In this document: positions 1 to 9,471 of the stretch, in pieces
Numbering within the stretch: the first letter of the stretch is position 1
Layout: each line of letters starts with the position of its first letter
NCBI RefSeq assembly: GCF_040954835.1
Contig: NC_090704.1
Span: forward strand, 42,288,979-42,352,978
DNA from: Lepisosteus oculatus
Taxonomy: Eukaryota > Chordata > Actinopteri > Semionotiformes > Lepisosteidae
Direction: 5' to 3'
DNA: 64,000 nucleotides
Position numbers and translations under genes: made by a program
Notes under the pieces: generated by a model
Databases searched by the model: none
Seen by the model: only the letters and a program-made list of their open reading frames with translations
What the model was told of the DNA's origin: nothing

Positions 1-1954
1 AGTGGACTGGAGATCTGTTGTGACACACACCAAACCCCTTTCATTATTTTGTATTCCGCTAGAGAAAACATTTTCTCTACTGAAACAAAAATATGGAAAT
101 TAGTTTGGAGCATGCAGTAACATTTCTCTAAACTCTTTAATCTTTACCTACCATAATGAAATAATTCCAAAGCAATTTGCCTGATGCTCTGCATTGAAAA
201 TAAAGAAAAACTCCTACAGGCCATACAGGGTTGAAGAGGTCATTTGCTAATCCTGCTGTTTATAATTCCACCACGCTGGTCTCCCTATCATTTACACCAA
301 AATATATCTATTTATTTCAGGGAATGTAGAAGATTGAAAACAGCATAGCTTTGTCAGTCTCAGGAAGGGCTGAAACTCACTCTATGAGTAAAATAACGCA
401 GCCTGTTATTACCAGTGTGCTGCCTGTCTGTGCTCAGCCTCTATCTTGCAGCTTGACTTGATGTTAGGGAAGGTGACCCTCAGAGGCACCTGTTCAGGCA
501 GCTGGCTCAGATTATGGTCATTTTTCCGTGAATGTACAGTATTCTGTCATTTCACTTGGCTAATTTGAGGAAGAGACCCAGAATGTATCTACCTGTATCA
601 CCAACACAATCCAACACATAAAACAAAATCCACAGTCTGTCAGCAACAGTATGTAAGAAAAATGAAAAAGGCAGGGAAAGTGGACTCATCAGAGATGGTT
701 TAAAGAATCTGAGCCCTGTCACAGCTTTCTCACTAGCAAAATGTCATCCATCTATGAGCATTAACAGGAAAATAATTTCTGGATATGAATATTTCACAGA
801 GTATTATTTAAGGCATTCCAGTCTCTGCCTTGTGTAAGAGGGCAGTAGGTGGAGACAAGACGTTCTTGTGTGAAGATCATTCCCCAGAAAGAAATGGGAA
901 ATGATATGTCATTTTCCAACGCCTGAACAATTGTTAGTTGACAATTGGTGAGGTGACAAATCTATGAAGCTGGGTTTCAGTTGGCTGTTGTACAAATAGC
1001 CTGTTTTCACCTTTTCAAATTAAAAATTAGACCTGTAGGACTGTAGCCCCAGTGGGGATGTATTGATCATTCTTGTCTGTGATGGAGGGCTACATTCACC
1101 ACCAAGGCATTTCTAGTTTGGCCTAATATTTGATTAGAGACAGTTACACAACAATGTTGGTTGTAATGTATCTTTTGGTGTGATGTTGGTGTTTATTAAT
1201 GATGAAAGCATGAAAGCTGTGCTCGAGATCACTTTCAAATAGTTGTTTATCAAGAAAATTAGTGGTTCAGAGTCACCTGTATCGATCAATACTAGTGTGT
1301 TTGAACCCACACTCTTCTCCACAGTCTCTGCCTCTTTCCTTTTGGGAGGGGGGGTGATAACTCACTGCCCCATCACCCAGGGTTTGTCTGGTAAGGTAAA
1401 TGGTGTATCATCAAAGGCCAGGGTTCAAGAAAGATGATAGTGTATATATAGAAAGATGACAGATGCATTTCTTAAAATACAAGTAGAATAAATGTCTTGC
1501 AAGAGTTCTACTGACTGAACAGGTGTTTTGGAAATACAGTATACAATCACTCTTTCCCAGGGGGAATTAGTGGAATTCCTTCAAGAGAATAATTTAACAA
1601 CACAACTGGTTCACTTTTCTTGGCTTGCACATTAAACACCACATATCAAGAGCTTTTAAATATATATATTTTTATCTGAAAAGATTCCTTTACAGATAAA
1701 TAAAGAGTCACTATAGGGAGACTGTTTTTTAGTTGTTGCTTGTGAACTACACCTGTCTTTTTGTGCACAGTTACTAAGAAAGAAAAGAAAGGTTTCATAT
1801 TGTGGCAAATGCCAGGCGAGTAACCTGGGCTTGCCTCTCTGATCACATCACCCTGGTGTGGAGGTCTTGACACTGGCTGCCTGTGAGTTTCTAAGCAGAA
1901 TTTATTTACACTAATATAGGATGCCTTGGTCTGATGGGCGCCGTATAATACATT
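1..1954. other. AT-rich non-coding stretch, nothing recognised
   Basis: Only short open frames occur here, on both strands, with none resembling a known family. No tRNA-like boxes, LTR ends or long repeats were seen. It precedes the tandem duplication and is probably intergenic or intronic. Confidence 0.5.
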
Positions 1955-1984
1955 TGCATTTTATTCCATTGAGTTGTATTCAAT

Positions 1985-2230
1985 GACTCTTGCAGTCAAT
2001 GTCTGTATCCTTTACAAAGTAAGCTAGCAGGCAGACAAAAGGCAAAACTGGTACAACCTGCCCGTGTGGTTGTCTGAAGCTGCCCAAGGAATGCACTGCC
2101 AGCTCTTTACTGCTGTGGAAGGTGGAGACACACATTAGACTCTGCATTGCTAAGGCTGACAGAAATAGTAAGAAACATACAGAAAGATACAAGGATTTAA
2201 GAGAAAGTACAGAAGGAGAAACTGACAAAG
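1985..2230 (+). other. Candidate 5' non-coding exon, copy A
   Basis: This block matches 6290-6554 at about 80-85%, above the surrounding sequence. It ends in AAAG followed by GTAAGAGCTGAATTCTTTT, a strong splice donor that is kept exactly in copy B. It has no conserved plus-strand frame, so it would be an untranslated first exon. The minus-strand open frame over it is not kept in the same form in copy B and I treat it as chance. The 5' edge is a guess and no clear TATA box was seen. Confidence 0.35.
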
Positions 2231-2991
2231 GTAAGAGCTGAATTCTTTTTATAAATTGGCTAGCTGATGATGTAGCTGTAGTTAATACATTTCTTGTCTT
2301 CTAGAGTACTTTCTCTACTAAGTGTAAGCATTCATGATAGGAGCTCTTGATGGATTTTATTACATGTTTTTGATCACCAGCACTGTAGAACTATGATGTT
2401 CAAATGTCATCCTTGCTGGCATAGTTGGAGATTTAATTGTCTGTCTTTTATAATAAATGCCAGAGCTCTAAATTCTAAGAATAGTGTCATTTTCATTTTG
2501 GAGTGATGTACTGTAGGTTTATTAAAGGTGTCAAGCAAAAGGTAAAAGTGAATCCTAGTCAAGGACAGAAAGATCCTTTGCTTGTAATGCAAAGACTGGA
2601 TAATTCAGGCACACTATCTTCTCATATTAACAGCAGTAAAGAGAGAATGAGTTCAAATCAATATCAAAGACAGTTTGTTTGCTCATATTGTAAGTACTAA
2701 GGGTGGACTCACAGGTGATAGCAAGCGCACCAACCAGTTCACTGTGAATCATTTTTTTATTAAAAATGACAAGTTACAATGCCACACAAAGTCAAGTGTT
2801 GCTGTGATAATGGAAAAGTCTGAGGTCCGTATCCTGCTTTTGGAAAACATAAAGCTTGGATCTTATTGCAGAGAAGAGCATTATAGGAGCTTGAAATAAA
2901 AGTGTAGAAGGTAAAGCCCATTGGCCAAGCACTCACCTTCCCAGATTTCAGTCTTGCTTCCCTCAGTCCTCCCCATTCTCCATCCCTGCAG

Positions 2992-3115
2992 ATGTTCATT
3001 GTCCCAGCCAGCCTAGTGGGGTGTAGTGAGTGGGTGTCCTTGTCAGTCTGGCAGGTCAGGGCTGTGCCAGCATCTCCAGCTGCTCCACCATTGAAACACT
3101 CTGCCCCGGATGCCT
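2992..3115 (+). other. Conserved block after a splice-acceptor-like site, copy A
   Basis: A pyrimidine-rich run ending in CTGCAG lies at 2975-2991 and is kept at 7370-7386 in copy B. The following sequence matches copy B at about 85%, apart from 36 extra bases here, which preserves frame. A frame starting at the ATG at 2992 stops at the TGA shared by both copies, but copy B has ACG in place of ATG and most changes alter the protein. I think it is an optional untranslated exon or an old frame that is no longer constrained. Confidence 0.25.
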
Positions 3116-3762
3116 GACTGAAACCCCTAAAATTAGACCCGACATCAAACTCCTAATAGCTCATGGAGATCTGCCGAGTCTTCTCTCCTGTAGACAGAGT
3201 TGTAAAATATCTATCAAATCTAAATATTGTTTTTAATGCAAAATGAATTCTGTTCTTTTAATATCTATGTGATCTACAGTATATCTACCCACATCATGGA
3301 AGAGGGAGCAGTCAGCAAGGATCAACAAGCACTGACAAGCCCATTTATTGATATGCAATGAATCATCTGCTTCAGCCTCAAATTATAGCAGCCTGCTCAG
3401 TCACTGTGTGCCTGTATAGTTAATAGGAATATTACCTGTAGTCTTTGATTGATGTACTCCAGCCTCTTTTAGAAAGAGATATGTATTAGAACCTCAGGAC
3501 TGTTGATGCAATTTCATTTAAGTTGCTTTGTAAGTTGTTAAATTGTAACACAAGTCTGCACTTTTAGGAAACAAAAGGTGTGATTGACATTTTAGATGAG
3601 GCTGCTTTGCTTGAATACTGTATCCCAGTCCATTGCTTTCTTTTGCTGCACAGCCCCTGGGTATGGTGGCATTCAGTGCTGTTGATCTCTTGCTTCTGGT
3701 TATGCAGGAATTGTCTGGGCGTGCCTGGCTCAAGTCAGACGTCGGCAGCTTGGGGAGCAGGT

Positions 3763-3934
3763 ATGGGCTGCTGCTACAGCACTAGAGAGGAAGGCGATGA
3801 GAAGCACAGAACCAACGGCTGTAAAGAATGTTGCTTGAAGACCCGAAACTGTCTGCTCAGCCGGGAGTGTTCTCAGGCTTTAAACATCGCCAGCGTCTGT
3901 GCCCAGTGTGGCATATGCATACGAATGTGGACAT
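3763..3934 (+). CDS. Cysteine-rich microprotein exon, copy A (unrecognised family)
   Basis: The frame starts at an ATG in a good context (GGTATGG) and begins MGCCYSTREEG. It holds ten cysteines in 57 codons, at residues 3, 4, 20, 23, 24, 30, 36, 46, 49 and 52, and ends at a GTAAGT donor at 3935. Compared with copy B, the first 50 codons differ at only 3 bases, while the 24 bases before the ATG differ at about 8; this boundary is the main support for the start. Gly2 followed by two cysteines would suit N-myristoylation and palmitoylation, as in LAMTOR1, which also starts MGCCYS, but the rest is not LAMTOR1-like. The last codons differ from copy B (RMWT against AMCW) and the exon ends in phase 1. 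If spliced to the acceptor at 4924, the junction codon is TAG, giving a 57-residue product. Unspliced, the frame runs on to a TAA at 4009-4011. The function is unknown. Confidence 0.5.
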
Positions 3935-4243
3935 GTAAGTTCAAAGCAGGTTTTTTAAAGGTCTACAGTCATAATGACTGGGCAATTAGAAACCAGCATT
4001 TTAATATTTAAACCAAACTTTTCTGCATAGATGGCACATAAATAACTAAATGGTTTGTATTATCTTTGTAAATGTGTTTCCATATTATTACTTCTGGGTA
4101 ATATGACTCCTGGAATCCTGTGGTATTGTTTTGACATTTTCATAGCATTTTCCTATGAGGACAGTTTTGTCTAAGTAGCCTACATGGCCACAAGTAGGTG
4201 GACACAGCAACAAAGAATAAAATGGAGTCTCTAGAAGCAATAT

Positions 4244-4258
4244 CCCCCCCCCCCCCCC
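4244..4258 (+). repeat. Poly(C) run of 15
   Basis: Fifteen consecutive C bases lie just upstream of a block shared with copy B, which lacks the run. It is a mononucleotide expansion and liable to sequencing-length error. Confidence 0.9.
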
Positions 4259-4269
4259 ATCCACTTATC

Positions 4270-4386
4270 CTTAGTGGGACCTCGAGCTGGCAGGGACAGG
4301 GCACGAAGGGGTGGAAGTACACGCTGGGGAGGGCAGACTGTCCGTCTCAGGGTCTAGATGTCTTCAAAGAGCAAAGTATGTTGTGA
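4270..4386 (+). other. Conserved block with shared short frame, copy A
   Basis: This matches 8325-8442 at about 80%. Both copies keep an open frame that includes SWQGQGT and ends FKEQSML or FKEQSVL before the same TGA. Some differences are synonymous or conservative (DVF against DIF), but others are not. It could be an extra coding exon or simply a slower-evolving stretch; a splice acceptor is possible at the CTGGCAG in both copies. Confidence 0.25.
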
Positions 4387-4924
4387 CTATTTTGCAGGAG
4401 GAGTATAGAAAGAAGGATAATGATATTCTTCTTTATGTTATTGCACCTTAATGGTAATAACATCTCTGCTTCGTTTAAAAATGAGAGACGTTTTGTGCCT
4501 GTAGCAAATATCGGGGCATGTAGAGTAAACCTTCACTGAAGTGATCTGAGATGAGCAGACATGACTTCAAAGCTTATTATTGTGTTTATTAGATGTGAAA
4601 GATACGCACACAATGTTGCTGTCGATTTATATATATGATTTTTTTAATCTATCAATTTCACTGGCACAACAGGAAACTCAGTCCTGCTCCGACCACATTC
4701 TGTGTAACATGAAAGAGGTCTTATTACAAATATTTCACCCCCCAAAAATTAATGACAATAATAAGCACATGTGGATGAATGATCAATAATACAACCCTGC
4801 AATTAATTGTCACTCACGATGTGTACTTTAGGAAAACATAATTCCCTGAAATATGATTTGTGTTTTTATAACTGATGTATTTTCACAGTGACAATGAAAT
4901 CCCGCTGTGTTTCCTGTCTTTCAG

Positions 4925-5110
4925 AGTCATTTCTATGATGTCTGCTCTGAGCTGTTCGAATCGTGATTTGAAGGCTAGAATTACATCTTCAAGTGCCCAG
5001 AGAATACAACAGAGCTCAGATGGAATAAACAGAAATACCATCTACATAAATCCCTGATGTATGAGAGGCTGAGCATCTAACTTCAGAATAAAGACTCCTC
5101 CTCACATGTC
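4925..5110 (+). other. Candidate terminal exon with poly(A) signal, copy A
   Basis: A pyrimidine tract ending TCTTTCAG at 4924 is kept in copy B as GTCTTGCAG at 8984. The block carries an AATAAA at 5087-5092, and copy B has one at the matching place. Spliced from the donor at 3934, the first codon completed is TAG, so this would be almost entirely 3' untranslated sequence. Confidence 0.35.
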
Positions 5111-5352
5111 ACTATGCTGTTTTCTACATGAGATATACTGTGCAGTTTCCCATGTCCTAATATATCTTACTGAAGAGCAAGGAGAATGAATTTCAGATTT
5201 AAACATGGGTTCAAAATTTAAACATAGAACTGTTGGCATTAATTGGTTGTCATGATATCAGCAGAAAACCAAAGATTCAATGGATTTATATTGGCGTGTT
5301 GTGAAGTGATGTAGAGAGTCTGAATGTTGTTTTCAGTTCATGTCTTATTGTC

Positions 5353-6247
5353 CTGCTCACTCTGACTTAATGATCATTCCTGGTACCTAGAAGACATCGT
5401 AGATCAAAGACAGCAACATGGTCAAGCGGAGATGTTTGTATCATGTGTCTCCCGTTCTCTGTAGTTCCCATTATTAAGTAACCAGGCTGTCGTCCACACT
5501 TGGATGAAGGAGACTCTGCTCTGCAAACTAACGTACCCTATGTTAAGTATTCACCTCTGACTAAAGGAACTGACTTTAGTTGACTTTAACTGACTCCCAA
5601 CTGTTGTACGTGGAACAAATGTAAAAATGTACCATAGATACTTACCTGTGAAAGCTCAGACAGGCTTAAATGGAGAAAGAAAAACAAATTCTCCGTTGTC
5701 ACCTGTGTGTGAATGAACATTTACAAGGTGATATCAATACCTTCAAAGGAAGAGCTCTTGTTGTGGCATTTGAGGACGTGCATGGAAACTGTGATGTCAA
5801 ATCTACAAATATCTGATAATTCTGTTGCAAAAGAAATATTCATCCCAGACAAGAGGTGGCATACTGTATCAGCAATGAGTTCATTCGGCTGGTTGTGGTT
5901 AATTATATACAATGGAGCCAGTGTTTGCAGGTACAGTGACTCTCAAACTGCTTCTCCAGTCACATTAGTGAAAAGTGACATAAAGATGTAGGATTTTTAA
6001 CCCAGCAACTGCTTGCCAACGTTTGTGCTGGTGAACATGTATTTAATTGGTCACTGAAGTCCTAAAGGGCTGGATCCAGAGTTTTGAGAGCTCTTTGATC
6101 AACTACATTCTTTTATGACAAAACTGAAAAACATTCTTACCTTTATGCAAGCAGTTCCAAGTGATGCCTTTTAACTGGATTTGCATTTGCTTACACTGCT
6201 TTTTATTTTTGCACTGCTGTTTAAATAAACTATTTATTTCAATTAGA
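5353..6247. other. Spacer between the tandem copies, nothing recognised
   Basis: About 0.9 kb lies between the two duplicated units. A 92-codon plus-strand frame begins at 5713 and another opposes it on the minus strand; neither resembles a known protein and neither is duplicated. No repeat was recognised. Confidence 0.5.
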
Positions 6248-6289
6248 AATTTGCATCGTATTCTATTGTGTTGTACTAAGTGACTCTCC

Positions 6290-6554
6290 CAATGTCGGTA
6301 TCCTTTACAATGTACCTTAAGTGAGCAGGCAGGCAAAAGGCAAAACAGGTACAACCTGCCCATGTGGATGTTTGAGAGCAGCCCGAGGAATGCACTGGCA
6401 GTTCTTGTGGAAGGTGGAGACACACATTAGACTCTGCATTGCGAAGGGTGTGTTGACCTGAGAGAAACTGACATAAATAGTAAGAAAAGTACAGAAAGAT
6501 ACAGGGAGGAACCCCAGTAATTTTGAGAAAGCACAGAGGGAGAAATTGACAAAG
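6290..6554 (+). other. Candidate 5' non-coding exon, copy B
   Basis: Counterpart of 1985-2230. The donor (AAAG followed by GTAAGAGCTGAATTCTTTT at 6555) is identical to copy A. Small indels that are not multiples of three argue against coding. The exon's 5' end cannot be placed from sequence alone. Confidence 0.35.
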
Positions 6555-7925
6555 GTAAGAGCTGAATTCTTTTGGCTTTCTGTCTGATAGCTGTTGTTCA
6601 TACATTTCTTGTCTTTTCCTTCTACTTTCTCTACTAAGTGTAAGCATTCATGTGAGGAACTCTTGATGGATTTTATTACATGTTTTTGATCACAAGCGCT
6701 ACAGAAGTATGATGTTCAAATGTCATCTTTGCCAGCTTAGCTGGCGATTTAATTCAATGTCTTTTATAATAAATGCCAGATCTCTAAATTCTAAGAATAC
6801 AGTGTCATTTCCATATCGGAGTTATGGTGTAGGTTTGTTAAAGGCATCCATTGAAAGTGATGTGTAGCTTTTTCATGTAATAAGAAGATTGAATAACACA
6901 GTCACTTTATCTTCTCATATACAGTACATACATACAGTATACCTCTTGGTACATATGTAACTCTAAATACAGTGTTGGATTGAATTAAAGCCAATACAAA
7001 AAAAAATAGTTTATTCATGTTACACAGACAACATCAAACTTTTTTTAAAAAAATGAATCTTTGTAAAGGGTGCACTTAGAGGTGACAGCATGTGTGCCAA
7101 CCAGGTCACTGTGAGTCATGACAACATCCCTTTAGATCGAAGGTGTGCCAGGGCACTGTACAATACTGTAAGCACCACTCCTGAGTTAGCATGTGACGTT
7201 GTCTCCAAGTTATCTTTTAGAAGTTATTGAGTTACATTACATTGATTTCCATATGAATGTGTTGATTTTCCATTGATCTGAATTTTAAACAAACGTGTGC
7301 AAGGGAAGGCCCATAGGCCAAGCACTCAACTTTCGAGATTTCATAGTCTTGTTTCCCTCAGTCCTCACCATTCTCCATCCCTGCAGACGTTCACTGTCCC
7401 AGTCAGCCTAGTAGGGTGTGGTGCGTGGGTGTCCTTGTCGGTCTGCCCATTGAAACACTCTGCCCTGGGAGCTTGACTGAAACTCCTAAAATTAAGCAGG
7501 ACTTCAGACCATTCCAGTGTTAGTAACATCTGCAGATCTTAATAGGTAATTAAACACAAAACATTAAACACCAAGTTTTACAAAGTGTGGTTTCCCAAAA
7601 TCCAATATAGGTTGAATTTTGATATTAAAAACTGTACAGTGCATGTATACATATAAAATATAATAAGATATAGTATATATACCCTCTTCTTAGAAGAAGG
7701 ATCAGTTAGCAGGGATCAACAAAAGCTGACACATGTTGTGATGTTCAATAAATCATCTGCTCAGCCCACATTGTAGCTGCTTGCTCAGTCCTCATTCACA
7801 TGTAAAGTTAAAGTGAACATTACAAGTGTACAGTACAAGAGCTCAAGGATCAAAGTCTGTAGAACTGAGCTGCTGTCGATCTTATTTTTATGGGCAGGCA
7901 GACGTCAGCGAGTCGAGGAACCGGT

Positions 7926-8096
7926 ATGGGCTGCTGCTACAGCGCTAGAGAGGAAGGCGATGAGAAGCACAGAACCAACGGCTGTAAAGAATGTTGCTTG
8001 AAGACCCGAAACTGTCTGCTCAGCCGGGAGTGTTCTCAGGCTTTAAACATCAGCAGCGTCTGTGCCCAGTGTGGCATTTGCATTGCAATGTGCTGG
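7926..8096 (+). CDS. Cysteine-rich microprotein exon, copy B (unrecognised family)
   Basis: This 57-codon frame begins MGCCYSAREEG at an ATG in the context GGTATGG and ends AMCW at a GTAAGT donor at 8097, in phase 0. It has eleven cysteines, at residues 3, 4, 20, 23, 24, 30, 36, 46, 49, 52 and 56, including CxxCC and CxxCxxC spacings. An N-glycosylation sequon (N41-I-S43) is present here but not in copy A, which has N-I-A. Spliced to the acceptor at 8984, it would add nine residues (GPISAAFGS) and stop at TGA 9012-9014, giving 66 residues. Unspliced, it reaches a TAA at 8163-8165. The Gly-Cys-Cys start suggests lipid anchoring to membranes; the alternative is an internal exon of a disulfide-rich secreted protein, since the frame is also open for a short way upstream. 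The family is not recognised. Confidence 0.5.
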
Positions 8097-8324
8097 GTAA
8101 GTTCAGGGCAGATCTTTCAAAAATATACAGACATACTGGTTACTGGTAAGGATTTTAATATTTAAAATGAGGTTTTCTACAAACATAGCACATGTTCAAC
8201 TACATATTCTGCATTCCTGTGTCTTGACATAGTTAAAACCTAAACATCTGGGCAAAATGAAACTCTGCTCCTCAACCAGTAGTGCTCTGGTTGGTTTTCC
8301 GCCCATCCTCAGAAACCTAGTTAT

Positions 8325-8442
8325 CCTTATACGGACCCTGAGCTGGCAGGGACAGGGTACAAGCGGGTTGAATTACATGCTGGGGAGGGCAGCCAGTCTG
8401 CCACAGGGTCTAGACATCTTTAAAGAGCAAAGTGTGTTGTGA
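8325..8442 (+). other. Conserved block with shared short frame, copy B
   Basis: Counterpart of 4270-4386. The frame through SWQGQGT ends FKEQSVL at the same stop as copy A. It would be in phase with the donor at 8096 if an acceptor at CTGGCAG is used, but in copy A the same junction is out of frame. Confidence 0.25.
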
Positions 8443-8984
8443 CTATTCAGCAGGAGGAGTACAGAAACCGAAGGTAGCTAAAGAGGTGGGGAGGCAAAAA
8501 ATTCTTCCTTGTCTGCTTTTACTGGAATCATTATAACATTCCTGCTTTGTTCAAAAATGAGAGGTAGTTTTTTGGCCTGTAGCAAAAATAAAAAAACAAC
8601 ATTAGTGCATGGAAATCTTCATTGAGGTATGCTGAAGTGAGCTGGCATGCCTTCATTTAATAAATGTGAAAGACATGCACACAATGTTGCTGTACATATG
8701 TATTTATGAATTGTTAATCCATTTCACTGGCAAGGCAGGAAAGTCTAGACATATTATGTGACAAGAAAAACAGTTTGAATTTTTGTTACAGATATTTAAT
8801 GAAAAATAAGGATAAGCACCCATAAATGAACGATCCTTAACATCGATATGAAATTCATTGCCACTCAAAACATATACCTGTATACTTCAGGAAAATAATT
8901 CTATTCTGGGGTATGTCAGGAGTTCTTATACCTGCAGTGTTTTTACTGTGAAAAGGAAATCCTGCTCTGTTTCTGGTCTTGCAG

Positions 8985-9155
8985 GGCCCAATAAGTGCAG
9001 CTTTTGGATCATGAGTCAAAAGCTGGTATTTCAGCACAATGTGTCCAGAGAATAAAGAGGAATTCAGTTCAAACAGAAAAACCTTCTTCATGGATCCCTG
9101 ATGTCTCAACGATTGAATGTTTTTCTTCTGAATAAACACATTGGTACGCTATTTT
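8985..9155 (+). other. Candidate terminal exon with poly(A) signal, copy B
   Basis: It follows an acceptor-like GTCTTGCAG at 8976-8984 and carries AATAAA at 9131-9136. In frame with the donor at 8096 it encodes nine residues and then TGA; the rest would be 3' untranslated. Its counterpart in copy A is 4925-5110. Confidence 0.35.
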
Positions 9156-9176
9156 CTACATATACTGGTGACAACC

Positions 9177-9223
9177 AGTGGCAACTTTATATTTTCTATG
9201 ATATACAGCATAAAGTTGCCACT
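9177..9223. repeat. Perfect 14-bp stem hairpin, 19-nt loop
   Basis: The arms at 9177-9190 and 9210-9223 are exact reverse complements (left arm AGTGGCAACTTTAT). The matching part of copy A has no such hairpin, so it arose or was inserted in copy B. It lies just after the poly(A) signal of the candidate terminal exon. Confidence 0.85.
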
Positions 9224-9471
9224 GCCCTAATGTAGTATATCAGACTGAAACACGACGATTTAAACGTAAGTGGCATCATTACTGTCATATGATTTGTTTT
9301 GAAATTGTGTGGGCTCAAAATAAGGTTAGTGTTGATTTTGGTAAACAAAAGTTAATGCAAGGAAATTTCCATATCATATTTCCTGATAAACTAAACTACA
9401 ATGGATTGTCACAAAGCTGATATTTTATGAAGGGTCTACAGTACGTGTTGTTTTCTGTTCATGTGTTGTTT

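Larger units (their letters stand above)
1955..5352 (+). repeat. Tandem duplication, copy A (gene-like unit)
   Basis: This segment aligns by eye, in the same order and orientation, with 6248-9471. Shared blocks include the sequence around 1956-2240, 2300-2500, 2890-3150, 3731-3945, 4260-4400, 4555-4680, 4890-5100 and the end near 5330-5352. Most blocks match at roughly 75-85%, with indels, so the duplication is old. The best-conserved blocks look like exons: a first block ending in a GT donor, a cysteine-rich frame, and a last block with a poly(A) signal. Both copies keep the plus-strand orientation. Confidence 0.85.
6248..9471 (+). repeat. Tandem duplication, copy B (gene-like unit)
   Basis: This is the second copy of the unit at 1955-5352, in direct orientation and about 0.9 kb downstream. 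It is slightly shorter, with its own indels, such as a hairpin insertion at 9177-9223 and the loss of 36 bases near 7440. The order of conserved blocks is unchanged. Confidence 0.85.

Noticed and set aside
1980..2228. Minus-strand frame over the candidate first exon, with a partner at 6276-6647
   Set aside because: Indels of uneven length change the frame between copies, and the opposite strand has the conserved splice donor.
3763..3934. LAMTOR1 gene, because of the MGCCYS start
   Set aside because: Only the first six residues agree; the cysteine-rich remainder is unlike the LAMTOR1 protein.
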